Below are positions 19,913 through 29,240 of a stretch of 64,000 bases of DNA, in pieces. Position 1 is the stretch's first letter; the number at the start of each line of letters is the position of its first letter. A program made the position numbers and the translations under genes. The notes under the pieces are model-generated. The model did not search any database, was not told the origin of the DNA, and was given only the letters and a program-made list of their open reading frames with translations. Origin of the DNA: Coriobacteriia bacterium. GTDB lineage: Bacteria; Actinomycetota; Coriobacteriia; Anaerosomatales; Anaerosomataceae. The stretch covers positions 62,001 through 126,000 of the forward strand of contig JAUSBY010000005.1 of NCBI GenBank assembly GCA_030651765.1, written 5' to 3'.

Positions 19913-20170
19913 CTATCCGGTCACATCGACCGTCGCGTCGGCGCCATCGACCGATGCGGCGGCGCGTACGAGTACGCGAATCGCCTTGATGATGCGCCCT
20001 CCCCTGCCGATCACCTTGCCGGTGTCGTCAGGGTGCACCGTCACCTCGTACGCCGTGCTCGCCTCGCCGTCGCGACGTGCGATCGTCACGTCTTCGGGAT
20101 GCTCGACGAGCGATGTGACGAGATAGCGTACCAGGGCCTCGGTGTCAGCAGCAGCGGGTGACATGGTCAC
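19913..20170 (-). CDS. khpA: KH-domain RNA-binding protein KhpA (YlqC family)
   Basis: Small RNA-binding protein of 85 residues. A single type II KH domain carries the GxxG loop in [15 protein letters not shown]. KhpA with KhpB affects cell division and small RNAs in Firmicutes. Its ATG overlaps the rpsP stop as ATGA; a second in-frame ATG two codons later is equally possible. Same position between rpsP and rimM as in Bacillus. Confidence 0.94.
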   Translation of the reverse strand: MTMSPAAADTEALVRYLVTSLVEHPEDVTIARRDGEASTAYEVTVHPDDTGKVIGRGGRIIKAIRVLVRAAASVDGADATVDVTG

Positions 20171-20679
20171 TCGGCGGTCTCTTCGGCTGCCTCAGCATCG
20201 GCGGCCTCGTCGGTCGCAGGCTCCTGTGCAGCGGCGTCCTCGGCGACCTCAGCCTCGGCGTCCTCGACCGGTGCAGCCTCAGGCTCTTCGATGACCTCGG
20301 CCTCAGGCTCCTCGACGACCTCGGCCACAGGCTCCTTGGCCGGAGCCGCAGCGGCTTCGGCTGCCTTCTTCTCGGCTTCAGCAGCTTTGGCGGCAGCCTT
20401 CTTGGAGACCGGGGCCACCTTTGCGGGCGGTGCAGCCTCGGGGTTGCGGGCGATGGCGATGAGCTTACCGACCGTCTCGGTCGGCTGGGCTCCCTTTGCG
20501 ATCCACGCGTCGACCTTGTCCAGATCGAGCTCGATCGTCGACGGGTCGGTACGGGGATTGTAGCGCCCGAGGATCTCGATGAACCTGCCGTCACGTGGGG
20601 CGCGCGAGTCTGCCGCGACCACGCGGTAGAACGGGGCCTTCTTCGCGCCTGCACGCGCCAGGCGGATCTTGACTGCCAA
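20167..20679 (-). CDS. rpsP: 30S ribosomal protein bS16 with long acidic tail
   Basis: Ribosomal protein S16. The core ([47 protein letters not shown]) takes about 80 residues. It is followed by about 85 residues of Ala/Glu/Pro/Lys-rich sequence, first mixed charge and then almost purely acidic, which doubles the usual length. The start is taken as TTG at 20679 because it gives the canonical M-AVKIRL terminus and has GGAGG eight bases upstream. The GTG three codons earlier would overlap that ribosome site. Confidence 0.95.
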   Translation of the reverse strand: MAVKIRLARAGAKKAPFYRVVAADSRAPRDGRFIEILGRYNPRTDPSTIELDLDKVDAWIAKGAQPTETVGKLIAIARNPEAAPPAKVAPVSKKAAAKAAEAEKKAAEAAAAPAKEPVAEVVEEPEAEVIEEPEAAPVEDAEAEVAEDAAAQEPATDEAADAEAAEETAE

Positions 20680-20698
20680 GTGTTTCACCTCCGTGTAG

Positions 20699-20716
20699 GT
20701 GGCCCGATAGGGCCAC
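20699..20716 (-). other. Leader hairpin just upstream of the rpsP ribosome site
   Basis: A 7-bp stem (GTGGCCC/GGGCCAC) with a 4-base loop lies about ten bases before the GGAGG of rpsP in a leader of about 50 bases. It could modulate translation of the operon. Confidence 0.4.
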
Positions 20717-20738
20717 TCGTGAGCAAGAGCAGCGACTA

Positions 20739-20767
20739 ATGATACGAGATGAGTCCCGAGGGGTCAA
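20739..20767 (-). promoter_or_regulatory. Promoter of the rpsP-khpA-rimM-trmD-lepB operon
   Basis: TTGACC, a 17-base spacer, TATCAT on the minus strand, in the 127-base gap after ffh. Close to the consensus. Confidence 0.75.
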
Positions 20768-20806
20768 AGCGAGTTGAGAACGCAGGTCCTACGGACTCTG
20801 TTCGGG

Positions 20807-22150
20807 CTAGAACGGGCCGGACATCCGGGGCATCCCGCGAAACCTGCGCTTCTTGCCGCCACCGGGGATGGCGCCGAGTTGCTTCATCATCTTCTGCGCC
20901 TGGGTGAACTGTTTGAGCACCTGGTTGACATCGAACACGCGAACGCCGGCGCCGTTGGCGATACGCTCGCGGCGCGAGCCGTTGATCCGGGAGGGCTTGG
21001 CCCGCTCGGCAGGGGTCATGGAGCGGATGATCGCCTCGGTTCGTGCGAGCGCGCCTTCATCGATCTCGGCATCTTTCGGGAGGCGGTTGGCGCCCGGGAT
21101 CATCGAGATGATGTCCGAGAGCGACCCCATCTTCCTCACCTGCTGCAGTTGCGACAGAAAGTCGTCGAGAGTGAACACGCCGCTGGCAAGCCGCGCTTCG
21201 AGGTCCGAGGCGGCGTCCGCATCGATCGTATCCTGGGCCTTCTCGATGAGCGAGACGACGTCGCCCATGCCGAGTATGCGCTTGGCCATCCGCTCCGGGT
21301 GGAACGGTTCGAGCGCATCGAGCTTCTCGCCGACACCTGCGAACTTGATCGGCTTGCCGGTGACCGCGCGTACCGAAAGCGCAGCGCCGCCGCGGGCGTC
21401 GCCGTCGAGCTTTGTGACGATGACACCGTCGAAGTCCACCCGCTCGGCGAACGCTGCGGCGGCGTTCACGGCGTCCTGGCCCGTCATGGCATCGATCACC
21501 ATGAGCACCTGATCGGGTCTCACCGCCTGCCGAATGGCAGCGGCTTCGGCCATCATGTCCTCATCCACGTGCAGTCGGCCCGCTGTGTCGACGATCACGA
21601 CATCGCGCATCCGGGCGATGGCGTCCTTAATACCCTCGCGAGCGATGGCCACGGCGTCGAGGCCCTCTCCCCGGTAGACCGGGATCTCAAGCTGCCGACC
21701 AAGCGCTTCGAGCTGGTCGATGGCGGCGGGACGGTACACGTCGCACGCGACCAGGAGCGGACTCTTGCCCTGCTTGCGCAGGAGATTGGCGAGCTTGGCT
21801 GCGGCTGTCGTCTTGCCGGAGCCCTGCAGGCCGACGAGCATGATGACCGCGGGCGTTCGGCTGGAGAGCACGAGACGCGACTCGCTGCCGCCCATCAGCG
21901 CCGTCAACTCTTCGAGCACGATCTTGACGACCATCTGGCCGGGCGTGAGGCTCTTCATGACGTCCGCGCCCACCGCGCGTACGCGTACGCGTGCGACGAA
22001 CTCCTTGACCGTCTTGAAGTTCACGTCGGCCTCGAGCAGGGCCATGCGCACCTCGCGCATAGCGGCGTCGACGTCGGCCTCGGAAAGCGCGCCGCGACCG
22101 GTGAGCTTGCTGAAGACCGCCTGCAGACGGTCGCTGAGGTTCTCGAACAC
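20807..22150 (-). CDS. ffh: Signal recognition particle protein Ffh (SRP54)
   Basis: GTPase that targets nascent membrane proteins. N domain at residues 1-90; G domain with P-loop VGLQGSGKTTAAAKL, DVYRPAAIDQL, VDTAGRLHVDED and TKLDGDARGGAAL. The M domain follows (MIPGANRLPKDAEID and MTPAERAKPSRINGSRRERIANGAG, which binds SRP RNA), ending MKQLG...GMPRMSGPF. It has 447 residues and a GTG start preceded by CTGGAGG. Its receptor FtsY is encoded upstream. Confidence 0.97.
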   Translation of the reverse strand: MFENLSDRLQAVFSKLTGRGALSEADVDAAMREVRMALLEADVNFKTVKEFVARVRVRAVGADVMKSLTPGQMVVKIVLEELTALMGGSESRLVLSSRTPAVIMLVGLQGSGKTTAAAKLANLLRKQGKSPLLVACDVYRPAAIDQLEALGRQLEIPVYRGEGLDAVAIAREGIKDAIARMRDVVIVDTAGRLHVDEDMMAEAAAIRQAVRPDQVLMVIDAMTGQDAVNAAAAFAERVDFDGVIVTKLDGDARGGAALSVRAVTGKPIKFAGVGEKLDALEPFHPERMAKRILGMGDVVSLIEKAQDTIDADAASDLEARLASGVFTLDDFLSQLQQVRKMGSLSDIISMIPGANRLPKDAEIDEGALARTEAIIRSMTPAERAKPSRINGSRRERIANGAGVRVFDVNQVLKQFTQAQKMMKQLGAIPGGGKKRRFRGMPRMSGPF

Positions 22151-22202
22151 TGAAAGCCTCCAGAAGTAAGACGGGGACTACACCCTACGGAGGAGCACGC
22201 GG

Positions 22203-22742
22203 TCAGTCAATGACGTGAAAACGGCCGAGTGGCAAGATCACGGCCGCGACCCTGCCCTGGACGTCAGCAAGCGGTATCGGACCCACGATCCGGCTGTCGA
22301 ACGAGATCGCCCTGTTGTCGCCGAGGACGAACACCGCATCCGCCGGAACGATGACCGGCTCGGACTCGGCCCCGTTCGGCTCGAAGGTGGTATCGGGGTC
22401 TGTGGCGAAACGCTCGCCGTTCACGTAGGCGGCATCTCCGCGCATGGTGACCGTGTCTCCACCCAGAGCGATCACGCGCTTGAGCACGGCCACCCTCTCC
22501 CCGAGATCGAGCACCGTGAGTGAGACGATGTCCCCGCGCCGCGGGTTGGGATACGTCTTGGTGACTAGCACCCGATCCTCGTGAAGCAGCGCGGGAGACA
22601 TGGAGTCGCCGTCGACCCTCACCGTGGTGAAGACGATGTACAAGGTGCCGATGAGCAGGCCGAGCGTGAACGCAAGGACCAGCGTGAGGGCGAGGTACTT
22701 CCGGTCACGCTCCCGCCATGCGATGAACACCGGGACGCGCAT
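22203..22742 (-). CDS. lepB: Signal peptidase I (second copy)
   Basis: Second signal peptidase of 179 residues, distinct from the copy at 18029-18646. One N-terminal membrane helix (residues 17-40), catalytic Ser in VDGDSMSPALL, catalytic Lys in VLKRVIALGGD, and box E in VLGDNRAISFDSR; the active site is complete. The start overlaps the ftsY stop by one base (TGATG). Its position between ftsY and ffh couples processing with SRP targeting. Confidence 0.94.
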   Translation of the reverse strand: MRVPVFIAWRERDRKYLALTLVLAFTLGLLIGTLYIVFTTVRVDGDSMSPALLHEDRVLVTKTYPNPRRGDIVSLTVLDLGERVAVLKRVIALGGDTVTMRGDAAYVNGERFATDPDTTFEPNGAESEPVIVPADAVFVLGDNRAISFDSRIVGPIPLADVQGRVAAVILPLGRFHVID

Positions 22743-23668
22743 CAGGACCCAGCGGGACGCTCACCGACGATCGCAGCGGCGAACGCGTCGGGCTCGAAGG
22801 CTGCGAGATCGGCCACGCCCTCCCCCACGCCGACACGCACGACGGGGACGCCAAGTTCGCGGGAGACCGCGACGACGATGCCACCCTTGGCGGTGCCATC
22901 GAGCTTGGTGAGGACGAGGCCGTCGAGCCCCATCGCCCGGTGAAACTCCCGAGCCTGGACGAGGCCGTTCTGTCCGGTTGTCGCGTCCATGACAAGGACG
23001 ACACGGACCGGGTGCGGGCTTTCGCGGTCGGCCACGCGCTTGACCTTGACGAGCTCGGCCATGAGGTCGGATGAGGTGTGGAGGCGCCCGGCAGTGTCGA
23101 TGAGGATGAGATCGGCTTCTCTCGCCCGACCTTCGGTGATGGTGTCGAAGACGACAGCGGCGGGATCGGCGCCGTGGGCGCGCTCGATGACGGGCACCGA
23201 CGCGCGCTCGGCCCAGATGCGGAGTTGTTCGATGGCGGCGGCCCGGAACGTGTCGGCCGAGCCGATGACGACGCGGCGTCCCGCGTCGGCGGCGGCCTTC
23301 GCGATCTTCCCGACGCTCGTGGTCTTGCCCGTGCCGTTCACGCCGACCACAAGAACCGTGGCCGGACCCGAGGCGAAGGGATCGTCGCCGGGGACGCGCA
23401 CCTCGGCAGCGATCTCGTCTGCGAGCCGTGCGAGCACGGAGGTAGCGTCGGCTAGGGCCTCGCGAGTCGCCGTGTCACGCAGGCGCCCGGTCATCTCGGT
23501 GGTGGCGGTGACGCCCATATCGGCCTGGAGAAGGGCGTCTTCGAGTTCCTCCCAGAACTGTTCGTCGAGATCCGGCCCGCGGCGCAGGAGGACGTTCAGG
23601 TGCCCCTGGAGCTCGCCTCGCGTGCGTGCCAGCCCGTTGCCGAGGCGCTTGTACCACGGCTGGGTCAC
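22742..23668 (-). CDS. ftsY: SRP receptor GTPase FtsY
   Basis: Membrane-associated partner of Ffh. The NG domain shows P-loop GVNGTGKTTSVGK, ADTFRAAAIEQL, IDTAGRLHTSSDLM and TKLDGTAKGGIVV. At 308 residues it lacks the long acidic A domain of enterobacterial FtsY and uses only a short basic N-terminus. The GTG start overlaps the smc stop (GTGA). Confidence 0.97.
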   Translation of the reverse strand: MTQPWYKRLGNGLARTRGELQGHLNVLLRRGPDLDEQFWEELEDALLQADMGVTATTEMTGRLRDTATREALADATSVLARLADEIAAEVRVPGDDPFASGPATVLVVGVNGTGKTTSVGKIAKAAADAGRRVVIGSADTFRAAAIEQLRIWAERASVPVIERAHGADPAAVVFDTITEGRAREADLILIDTAGRLHTSSDLMAELVKVKRVADRESPHPVRVVLVMDATTGQNGLVQAREFHRAMGLDGLVLTKLDGTAKGGIVVAVSRELGVPVVRVGVGEGVADLAAFEPDAFAAAIVGERPAGS

Positions 23669-26600
23669 GACGACGTCGCCTCGGCCGTCGCGCGCTCGAT
23701 CTTCTGACTGACGACCTTGCTCACGCCGTCGGCCTGCATCGAGACACCGTAGAGTACGTCGGCGGTCTCCATCGTCCGGCGCTGGTGGGTCACCACGATG
23801 AACTGGGTGTGCGCCCTGAGGCTATCGACGAAGGTGATGAACCGGCGAAGGTTCGTGTCGTCGAGGGCGGCTTCGACCTCGTCGAGGATGTAGAACGGGC
23901 AGGGGCGCGTACGGTAGACGGCGAAGAGCAGCGCGAGGGCGGTCAGTGACTTCTCGCCGCCCGACAGGAGACTCATCTTCTGAAGTCGCTTGCCGCGTGG
24001 CTGTGCAGCCACCTCGACGCCGGTGGTTTCGGGCTCATCGGGGTCGGTCAGGATGAGCGAGGCCTGTCCTCCCGGGAACAGCAGCGCAAAGATGTCCTGG
24101 AAGTGATGGTCGACAAGCTCGAACGTCTCGAGGAATCGATCCCGGACTTTGCGGTCGATTGCCGCGATGACCTTCTGGAGGGCTTTGCGGCTCGATGTGA
24201 GGTCGTCGAGCTGGTGCTGCATGAAGTCGCGGCGGTCGCGGAGGTGGTCGAACTCCTCAACGGCGACCGGGTTGACCGGGCCGAGGTTGGCGATGCGCTT
24301 GCGGAGCCGGTGGGCACGGTCGCTGGCCGTGGTCCGGTCGCCGATCGGTGGCACCTCCAGGGCGCGTTCGATGGGCACGCCGAGGTCGTCAACGATGTGT
24401 TTGACCGCCGAGGTGACCTGCACCTCGAGTGCGGCCTTCTCCACACGGACCGCGGTCACCGACTCGAGCGTCTCGTCGACGGCGGCCTGCGCGGTGCGGA
24501 CAGCCTCCTGGCCGTCATGGATCGTGGTCCTGAGCGACTCGGAGTCGGCCTGCTCGAAACGAGCGCGGTCGCGCAGCTTGTCGGCCCAGTGTTCGGAGCG
24601 CTTGAGGAGCGCGTCCCACAGCTCGTGGAGCGGCTGGATGCGCTCGAGGAGCGCTTCGAGCGCCACCTCGGTCGTCTTGGACTGCTCCACCGTCTGACCG
24701 AGTTCCTTCGTCTCCGCCGTGAGTGCTCCGTAGCGCCGCTTCAGGTGCACCTCGCGCTCGGAGACGGCGGCGATCTCGACCTGGCACGCCGAGAGCCGAT
24801 TCGCGACCTCGGTCTCCTCACGGAAGCGCGTGTCGCGCTCCTCCCGGCGGGCGATGGTGGCGTCCTCAAGCTCCTCGATGCGCACGAGCCCCTCGGCTAT
24901 GCGGTCCGAAAGCGCGCGTTGGTGCGGGCGATCCTTGGCCGTCTTCTCGTCGATCTGGCGAAGCCGCAGGTCGATGGAGGCGACCTCGGTGTCGGACTCG
25001 GTGATGGTGCGCTCGAGCCGGCCGACGTCCTCCCGAAGCGACGCCTCCTCGCCCGTGAGCGAGGCGATGCTCTGGCCGAGTTCGAGGGCGTCTTGCTGCG
25101 ATGCGGACAGCGCCTCGGTCGCATCGACGAGCGCGGCCTCGGACTCCCCTACGGCGGCGTCGAGCGCTTCGGCGCGGCCTTTGAGCTCGACGAGTGCGCG
25201 ACGCCGGCCAAGGACACCGGCGTCATCATCGAGCGACGGCCCCACGCGGACCTTGCCCGAGGGGAAGACGGTGTGGCCGGCGCTGGTGGCCAGACGCCAC
25301 GGGGACTGTGGCGCGTCGAGCGCCTGCTCGAGGGTCTCAACGACGCGTACGTCACCGATCAGCGCACGCAGGCTGGCCCTGATCTCGGGCGCGCAGTCGA
25401 TGACGTCGATCAAGCGTACGCCCGGTCCGTCGGCGGGGAGCGTGTCGTCGGCGTCAGAGCCCACGGGGATGAGTGCGAAGTCGTTGGCGCCATGCTCCTC
25501 GAGGACCGCGACGGTCTTGAGGATCGAGCCGCGGTCGTGCACGAGCACGCAGAAGACGTCGGCGCCGAGTATCCGCTCGACGACCCGCTCGTACTCTTTC
25601 GGTACGGTGATGTGCTCCGTGACCGGGCCGATGACGCCCGGAAGTTCGTGCTCGCGCGCGAGCAGCCAGGCAAGAGCCGGAGACGCCGAGTCGAACGCCC
25701 GGTCGACTTCCTCGATGCCGCGGATCTCCGCACGCACGTCGGCCAGCTCGGCACGCAGCTTGTCGAGCGCGGTCTGTCGGGACTCGGCAAGGCGCACGCG
25801 CCGGTCGACGTCCGAGGCCGCAAGCGCCGCCTCCTTGCGTCCGTGGTCGATGCGGTTGCCGAGCTGCTCGAGCCGATCGCGTCTGGCCGAAAGCGTCTGC
25901 ATGAGCGCCGAGCGCTGGTTGCGGACCGTCGTGAGCCGCTCGGCAAGCATCTCGGACTCGAGTGCGAAGCCGGAGAGCGCCTGCTGGATATCGGCAAGGT
26001 CCGCGCGGGCGTCGTCGACGTCCTTGCGCGTCCGCCGCGCCTCGGTCATCACCTCGGCGAGCGTTTCGTCGGCGGCCAGCCGTTCCTTCTTGATGGTCTC
26101 GGACTCGCGCCGGAGTTCGCCGAGCTGGGTGTACAGCGCGTGCAGCTTGGCCTCGGTGACGGCGCGCTCCTCGGCGATCTGCTGGAGTTCGGCGGTGCGC
26201 GACTCGAACCGGCTGCCGCTCTGGTGGACCTTCTGGCGCAGTTCCGAGAGCCGCTCGACGAGGTTCTTGCCCTTCTCCTCGAGCAGAAGCAGACCGGAGT
26301 TGGTGCGTTCGAGCACGGACTGCAGGCGCCGTCGCTGCTCGGACAGGTCGCCGACGAACAGCCCCTTCTCCTCGAGGAGTGACTGGAACGTCTCAAGCTC
26401 GCGTTGACGCTCGGCGAGCCGGTAGCGGGCGAGCTCGACTTCGGCGTCGTGCTCCCGCTCGCGCTTCTCGAGGGCGTCCCATGCCTCCTGCAGCACTCTG
26501 AGATCGCCGACGGCGAGCGCGACTTCCAGGTCGCGGAGCTCGGCGCCGATCTCGCGGTACTCGGCGGCCTTGTCGGCCTGTCGCTGGAGCGGCCTGAGCT

Positions 26601-27201
26601 GGCGATCGATCTCGATGAGCACATCGCGGATCCGGTCGAGGTGCACGTCCATCATCGAGAGCTTGCGGATGGCGCGCTCCTTGCGCTTCTTGTGCTTGAG
26701 GACGCCCGCGGCCTCCTCGATGAGCGCTCGCCGTTCCTCGGGACGGGAATTGAGGATCTCGTCGATGCGTCCCTGGCTGATGATCGAGTGCGTGTCCCGG
26801 CCGAGGCCCGTGTCGTGCAGGAGTTCCTGTACGTCCATGAGCCGCGTGGGCGTCTGGTTGATGAGGTACTCGCTCTCCCCGTTGCGGAACATGCGCCGGG
26901 TGATCGTGACCTCGGAGAACTCGATCGGCAACTGTCCGTCGTGGTTGTCGAGCACCAGGTCGACTTCGGCCACACCCACTGCCTGCCGTGCCGAGGAACC
27001 CGCGAAGATGACGTCTTCCATCGCGTTGCCTCGGAGCGCCTTGGCGGACTGCTCGCCGAGTACCCATAAGACGGCGTCGGAGATGTTCGACTTGCCGGAG
27101 CCGTTTGGGCCGACGACGACCGTCACCCCGGGCTCGAGGGAGAGCCGGCTGCGGTCCGCGAAGGACTTGAATCCCTTCAAGGTGAGCGACTTCAGGTACA
27201 A
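23665..27201 (-). CDS. smc: Chromosome segregation ATPase SMC
   Basis: Condensin subunit of 1178 residues. Walker A near residue 32 (GPNGSGKSNISDAVLWVLGE), coiled coil about 170-490, hinge about 500-660 with GVIGPVTEHI, second coiled coil to about 1010, then the ABC signature LSGGEKSLTALALLFA and Walker B (FYILDEVEAALDD). The start is TTG at 27201 with GGAAAG nearby. No scpA or scpB is in the window. It forms an rnc-smc-ftsY run shared with Actinobacteria and Firmicutes. Antisense open frames over this gene are high-GC artefacts. Confidence 0.97.
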   Translation of the reverse strand: MYLKSLTLKGFKSFADRSRLSLEPGVTVVVGPNGSGKSNISDAVLWVLGEQSAKALRGNAMEDVIFAGSSARQAVGVAEVDLVLDNHDGQLPIEFSEVTITRRMFRNGESEYLINQTPTRLMDVQELLHDTGLGRDTHSIISQGRIDEILNSRPEERRALIEEAAGVLKHKKRKERAIRKLSMMDVHLDRIRDVLIEIDRQLRPLQRQADKAAEYREIGAELRDLEVALAVGDLRVLQEAWDALEKREREHDAEVELARYRLAERQRELETFQSLLEEKGLFVGDLSEQRRRLQSVLERTNSGLLLLEEKGKNLVERLSELRQKVHQSGSRFESRTAELQQIAEERAVTEAKLHALYTQLGELRRESETIKKERLAADETLAEVMTEARRTRKDVDDARADLADIQQALSGFALESEMLAERLTTVRNQRSALMQTLSARRDRLEQLGNRIDHGRKEAALAASDVDRRVRLAESRQTALDKLRAELADVRAEIRGIEEVDRAFDSASPALAWLLAREHELPGVIGPVTEHITVPKEYERVVERILGADVFCVLVHDRGSILKTVAVLEEHGANDFALIPVGSDADDTLPADGPGVRLIDVIDCAPEIRASLRALIGDVRVVETLEQALDAPQSPWRLATSAGHTVFPSGKVRVGPSLDDDAGVLGRRRALVELKGRAEALDAAVGESEAALVDATEALSASQQDALELGQSIASLTGEEASLREDVGRLERTITESDTEVASIDLRLRQIDEKTAKDRPHQRALSDRIAEGLVRIEELEDATIARREERDTRFREETEVANRLSACQVEIAAVSEREVHLKRRYGALTAETKELGQTVEQSKTTEVALEALLERIQPLHELWDALLKRSEHWADKLRDRARFEQADSESLRTTIHDGQEAVRTAQAAVDETLESVTAVRVEKAALEVQVTSAVKHIVDDLGVPIERALEVPPIGDRTTASDRAHRLRKRIANLGPVNPVAVEEFDHLRDRRDFMQHQLDDLTSSRKALQKVIAAIDRKVRDRFLETFELVDHHFQDIFALLFPGGQASLILTDPDEPETTGVEVAAQPRGKRLQKMSLLSGGEKSLTALALLFAVYRTRPCPFYILDEVEAALDDTNLRRFITFVDSLRAHTQFIVVTHQRRTMETADVLYGVSMQADGVSKVVSQKIERATAEATSS

Positions 27202-27291
27202 GCGAGGCTCTTTCCGCTGGTAGTGGCACGTATCCGCATGAAGCCGACCTCGGCGGGCGACGCTGTGTATCCTATCACAGCGGCAGTCGCG

Positions 27292-28008
27292 TCAGGCGTC
27301 GGACGCACCACGGGCGTCGTCGGCGAAGAGCGCGTCGAGAGCCGCCGCCGCCGCGGCCTTCTCGGCGGCCTGTTTCGTGCCGCCGGCACCGGAACCGAGC
27401 ACACGACCGAGGACGTGCACGTCGGCCGTGAAGACACGCTGATGCGGCGGCCCCGCGACCTCGCGGATCCGGTACTCGGGAAGCGCCGAGAGCTTGCCCT
27501 GCGTGTACTGCTGCAGCGCCGACTTCGGGTCGGCATCCGGCGGTGCCGGCGCCGCGTAGCGCGACTCGAGCGCGCGAACGGCGAAGGTCGTTGCCGCCTC
27601 GAGGCCGCCGTCGAGGTACAGCGCGCCGATGACCGCCTCCATGACGTTCTCGAGGATCGACGAGCGCAGGCGCTCGCCTGCGGACTCGGCACCCCGTCCG
27701 AGCGATACGAACGAGCCGAGACCAAGGTGCTCGGCGACCTCCGCGAGTGCCTCTCCCGATACCGCATTGTGCTTGCGGCGCGTGAGTTCACCCTCGGGCG
27801 CGTCGGGCAGGGACACGTAGAGCGCATCGGAGACGATGAAGCCGAGGACGGCATCGCCGAGGAACTCCAGGCGGTCGTAACCGGGGCAGTCGTCGTGTTC
27901 GCACGCGTACGACGGGTGGGTGATAGCGGCCTCGAGGAGCGCGGGGTCCGAGAAGGTGTGGCCGAGGATCGCCTCGATCCGTGCGCGTCGCTTCCCGTCC
28001 ATGCCCAT
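27292..28008 (-). CDS. rnc: Ribonuclease III
   Basis: Double-strand-specific RNase that processes rRNA precursors. Catalytic domain with YDRLEFLGDAVLGF and the acidic ENVMEAVIGALYLDGG; the C-terminal double-stranded-RNA-binding domain starts near residue 155 (DPKSALQQYTQGKL) and ends GTKQAAEKAAAAAAL. It has 238 residues. The ATG at 28008 overlaps the fabF stop by one base; an ATG two codons later is possible. Confidence 0.96.
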   Translation of the reverse strand: MGMDGKRRARIEAILGHTFSDPALLEAAITHPSYACEHDDCPGYDRLEFLGDAVLGFIVSDALYVSLPDAPEGELTRRKHNAVSGEALAEVAEHLGLGSFVSLGRGAESAGERLRSSILENVMEAVIGALYLDGGLEAATTFAVRALESRYAAPAPPDADPKSALQQYTQGKLSALPEYRIREVAGPPHQRVFTADVHVLGRVLGSGAGGTKQAAEKAAAAAALDALFADDARGASDA

Positions 28009-29240
28009 CAGGAGTCCAGTCGCCTGAACACGAGCGTCGCGTTGTGGCCGCCGAAGCCGAAGGAGTTGCTCATGATCGCGTCGACGGTCGCCGCGCGGGC
28101 GACGTTGGGCACGTAATCGAGGTCGCACGCCGGGTCGGGCGTCTCGTAGTTGATGGTTGGCGGCAGGATCCCGTCGGTCAGGGCCCGCACGCAGATGACG
28201 GCCTCGAGCGCGCCCGCTCCACCGAGGAGATGGCCGGTCATCGACTTGGTCGATGAGACGGGTGGTGCGTCCGACCCGAAGACGGCCTTGATGGCGCCGG
28301 TCTCGGCGGCGTCGCCGAGCTGGGTCGAGGTGCCGTGCGCGTTGATGTAGCCGATCTCGGCCGGAGTCATGCCGCCGCGTGCGAGCGACTGGAGCATGGC
28401 GCGGCGGGCGCCGTCCCCGTCGGGCGCCGGTGCGGTGAGGTGGTAGGCGTCGGCCGAGGCGCCGTATCCGGCGAGCTCGGCGTAGATGCGGGCTCCGCGG
28501 GCGCGTGCGTGCTCGAGTTCCTCGAGTATCAGGATGCCGCCGCCCTCGCCCATGACGAAGCCGTCGCGACCGGCGTCGAAGGGACGTGACGCCCGGGTGG
28601 GGTCGTCGTTGCGGGTGGACAGCGACCGAGCGGCGCAGAACCCGGCGAGCCCGAGCGGCGTGGTGCCGCAGTCGAAGCCTCCGGCGATGACCACGTCTGC
28701 ATCACCGCGCTTGATGATCTCCCCCGCCTCGCCGATGGCGTGGTTGCCGGTGGCGCACGCGGAGACCGGGGCGTAGTTGATGCCTTTGGCGCCGAGCCGG
28801 ATGGAGATGTGCCCGGCGGCGAGGTCGACGATCATCATCGGGACGAGGAACGGGCTTACCCGTCCCGGTCCCTTCGCGTCGAGGATCTCCTTCTGTTCCT
28901 CCATCGTGCCGAGTCCGCCGATCCCGGAGCCGACGATGACGCCTACCCGATCCGCCTCGGCCTCTTCGATGACGAGTCCCGCGTCGTCGACCGCCTGCTG
29001 GGCCGCGGCGACGGCGAACTGCTGGAACCGGGCCAGGCGACGGGCCTCCTTCGGCTCGAGCCATGGCGTGGGGTCCCAGTCGTCGATCATCGCGGCGAAC
29101 CGGGTGGAGTATGCCAAGACATCGAATGCGGTGATGGGCGCCACGCCGCTTATGCCGGCATTGACCGACGCACATACGGCGTCGGCGCCGATGCCGACAG
29201 GACTGACGACTCCGAGGCCGGTGATGACGACGCGTCTCAT
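28008..29240 (-). CDS. fabF: Beta-ketoacyl-ACP synthase II FabF
   Basis: Elongating condensing enzyme of type II fatty-acid synthesis. The 410 residues start RRVVITGLGVVSPVG. The catalytic triad is visible: Cys in VSACATGNHAIGEA, His in NAHGTSTQLGDAAET, and His in TGHLLGGAGALEA, followed by GFGGHNATLVF at the end. The ATG overlaps the stop of the flavin oxidoreductase gene and the end couples to rnc. Confidence 0.97.
   Translation of the reverse strand: MRRVVITGLGVVSPVGIGADAVCASVNAGISGVAPITAFDVLAYSTRFAAMIDDWDPTPWLEPKEARRLARFQQFAVAAAQQAVDDAGLVIEEAEADRVGVIVGSGIGGLGTMEEQKEILDAKGPGRVSPFLVPMMIVDLAAGHISIRLGAKGINYAPVSACATGNHAIGEAGEIIKRGDADVVIAGGFDCGTTPLGLAGFCAARSLSTRNDDPTRASRPFDAGRDGFVMGEGGGILILEELEHARARGARIYAELAGYGASADAYHLTAPAPDGDGARRAMLQSLARGGMTPAEIGYINAHGTSTQLGDAAETGAIKAVFGSDAPPVSSTKSMTGHLLGGAGALEAVICVRALTDGILPPTINYETPDPACDLDYVPNVARAATVDAIMSNSFGFGGHNATLVFRRLDS

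Noticed and set aside
20299-20420. Repeated Glu/Pro/Ala codons in the rpsP tail as a DNA repeat element
   Set aside because: The repetition is at the protein level within the reading frame and does not form a uniform nucleotide repeat.
24103-26382. A long plus-strand open frame of about 760 codons opposite smc
   Set aside because: It mirrors the codon structure of smc in a GC-rich genome, has no recognisable domain and no ribosome site. SMC on the other strand is certain.
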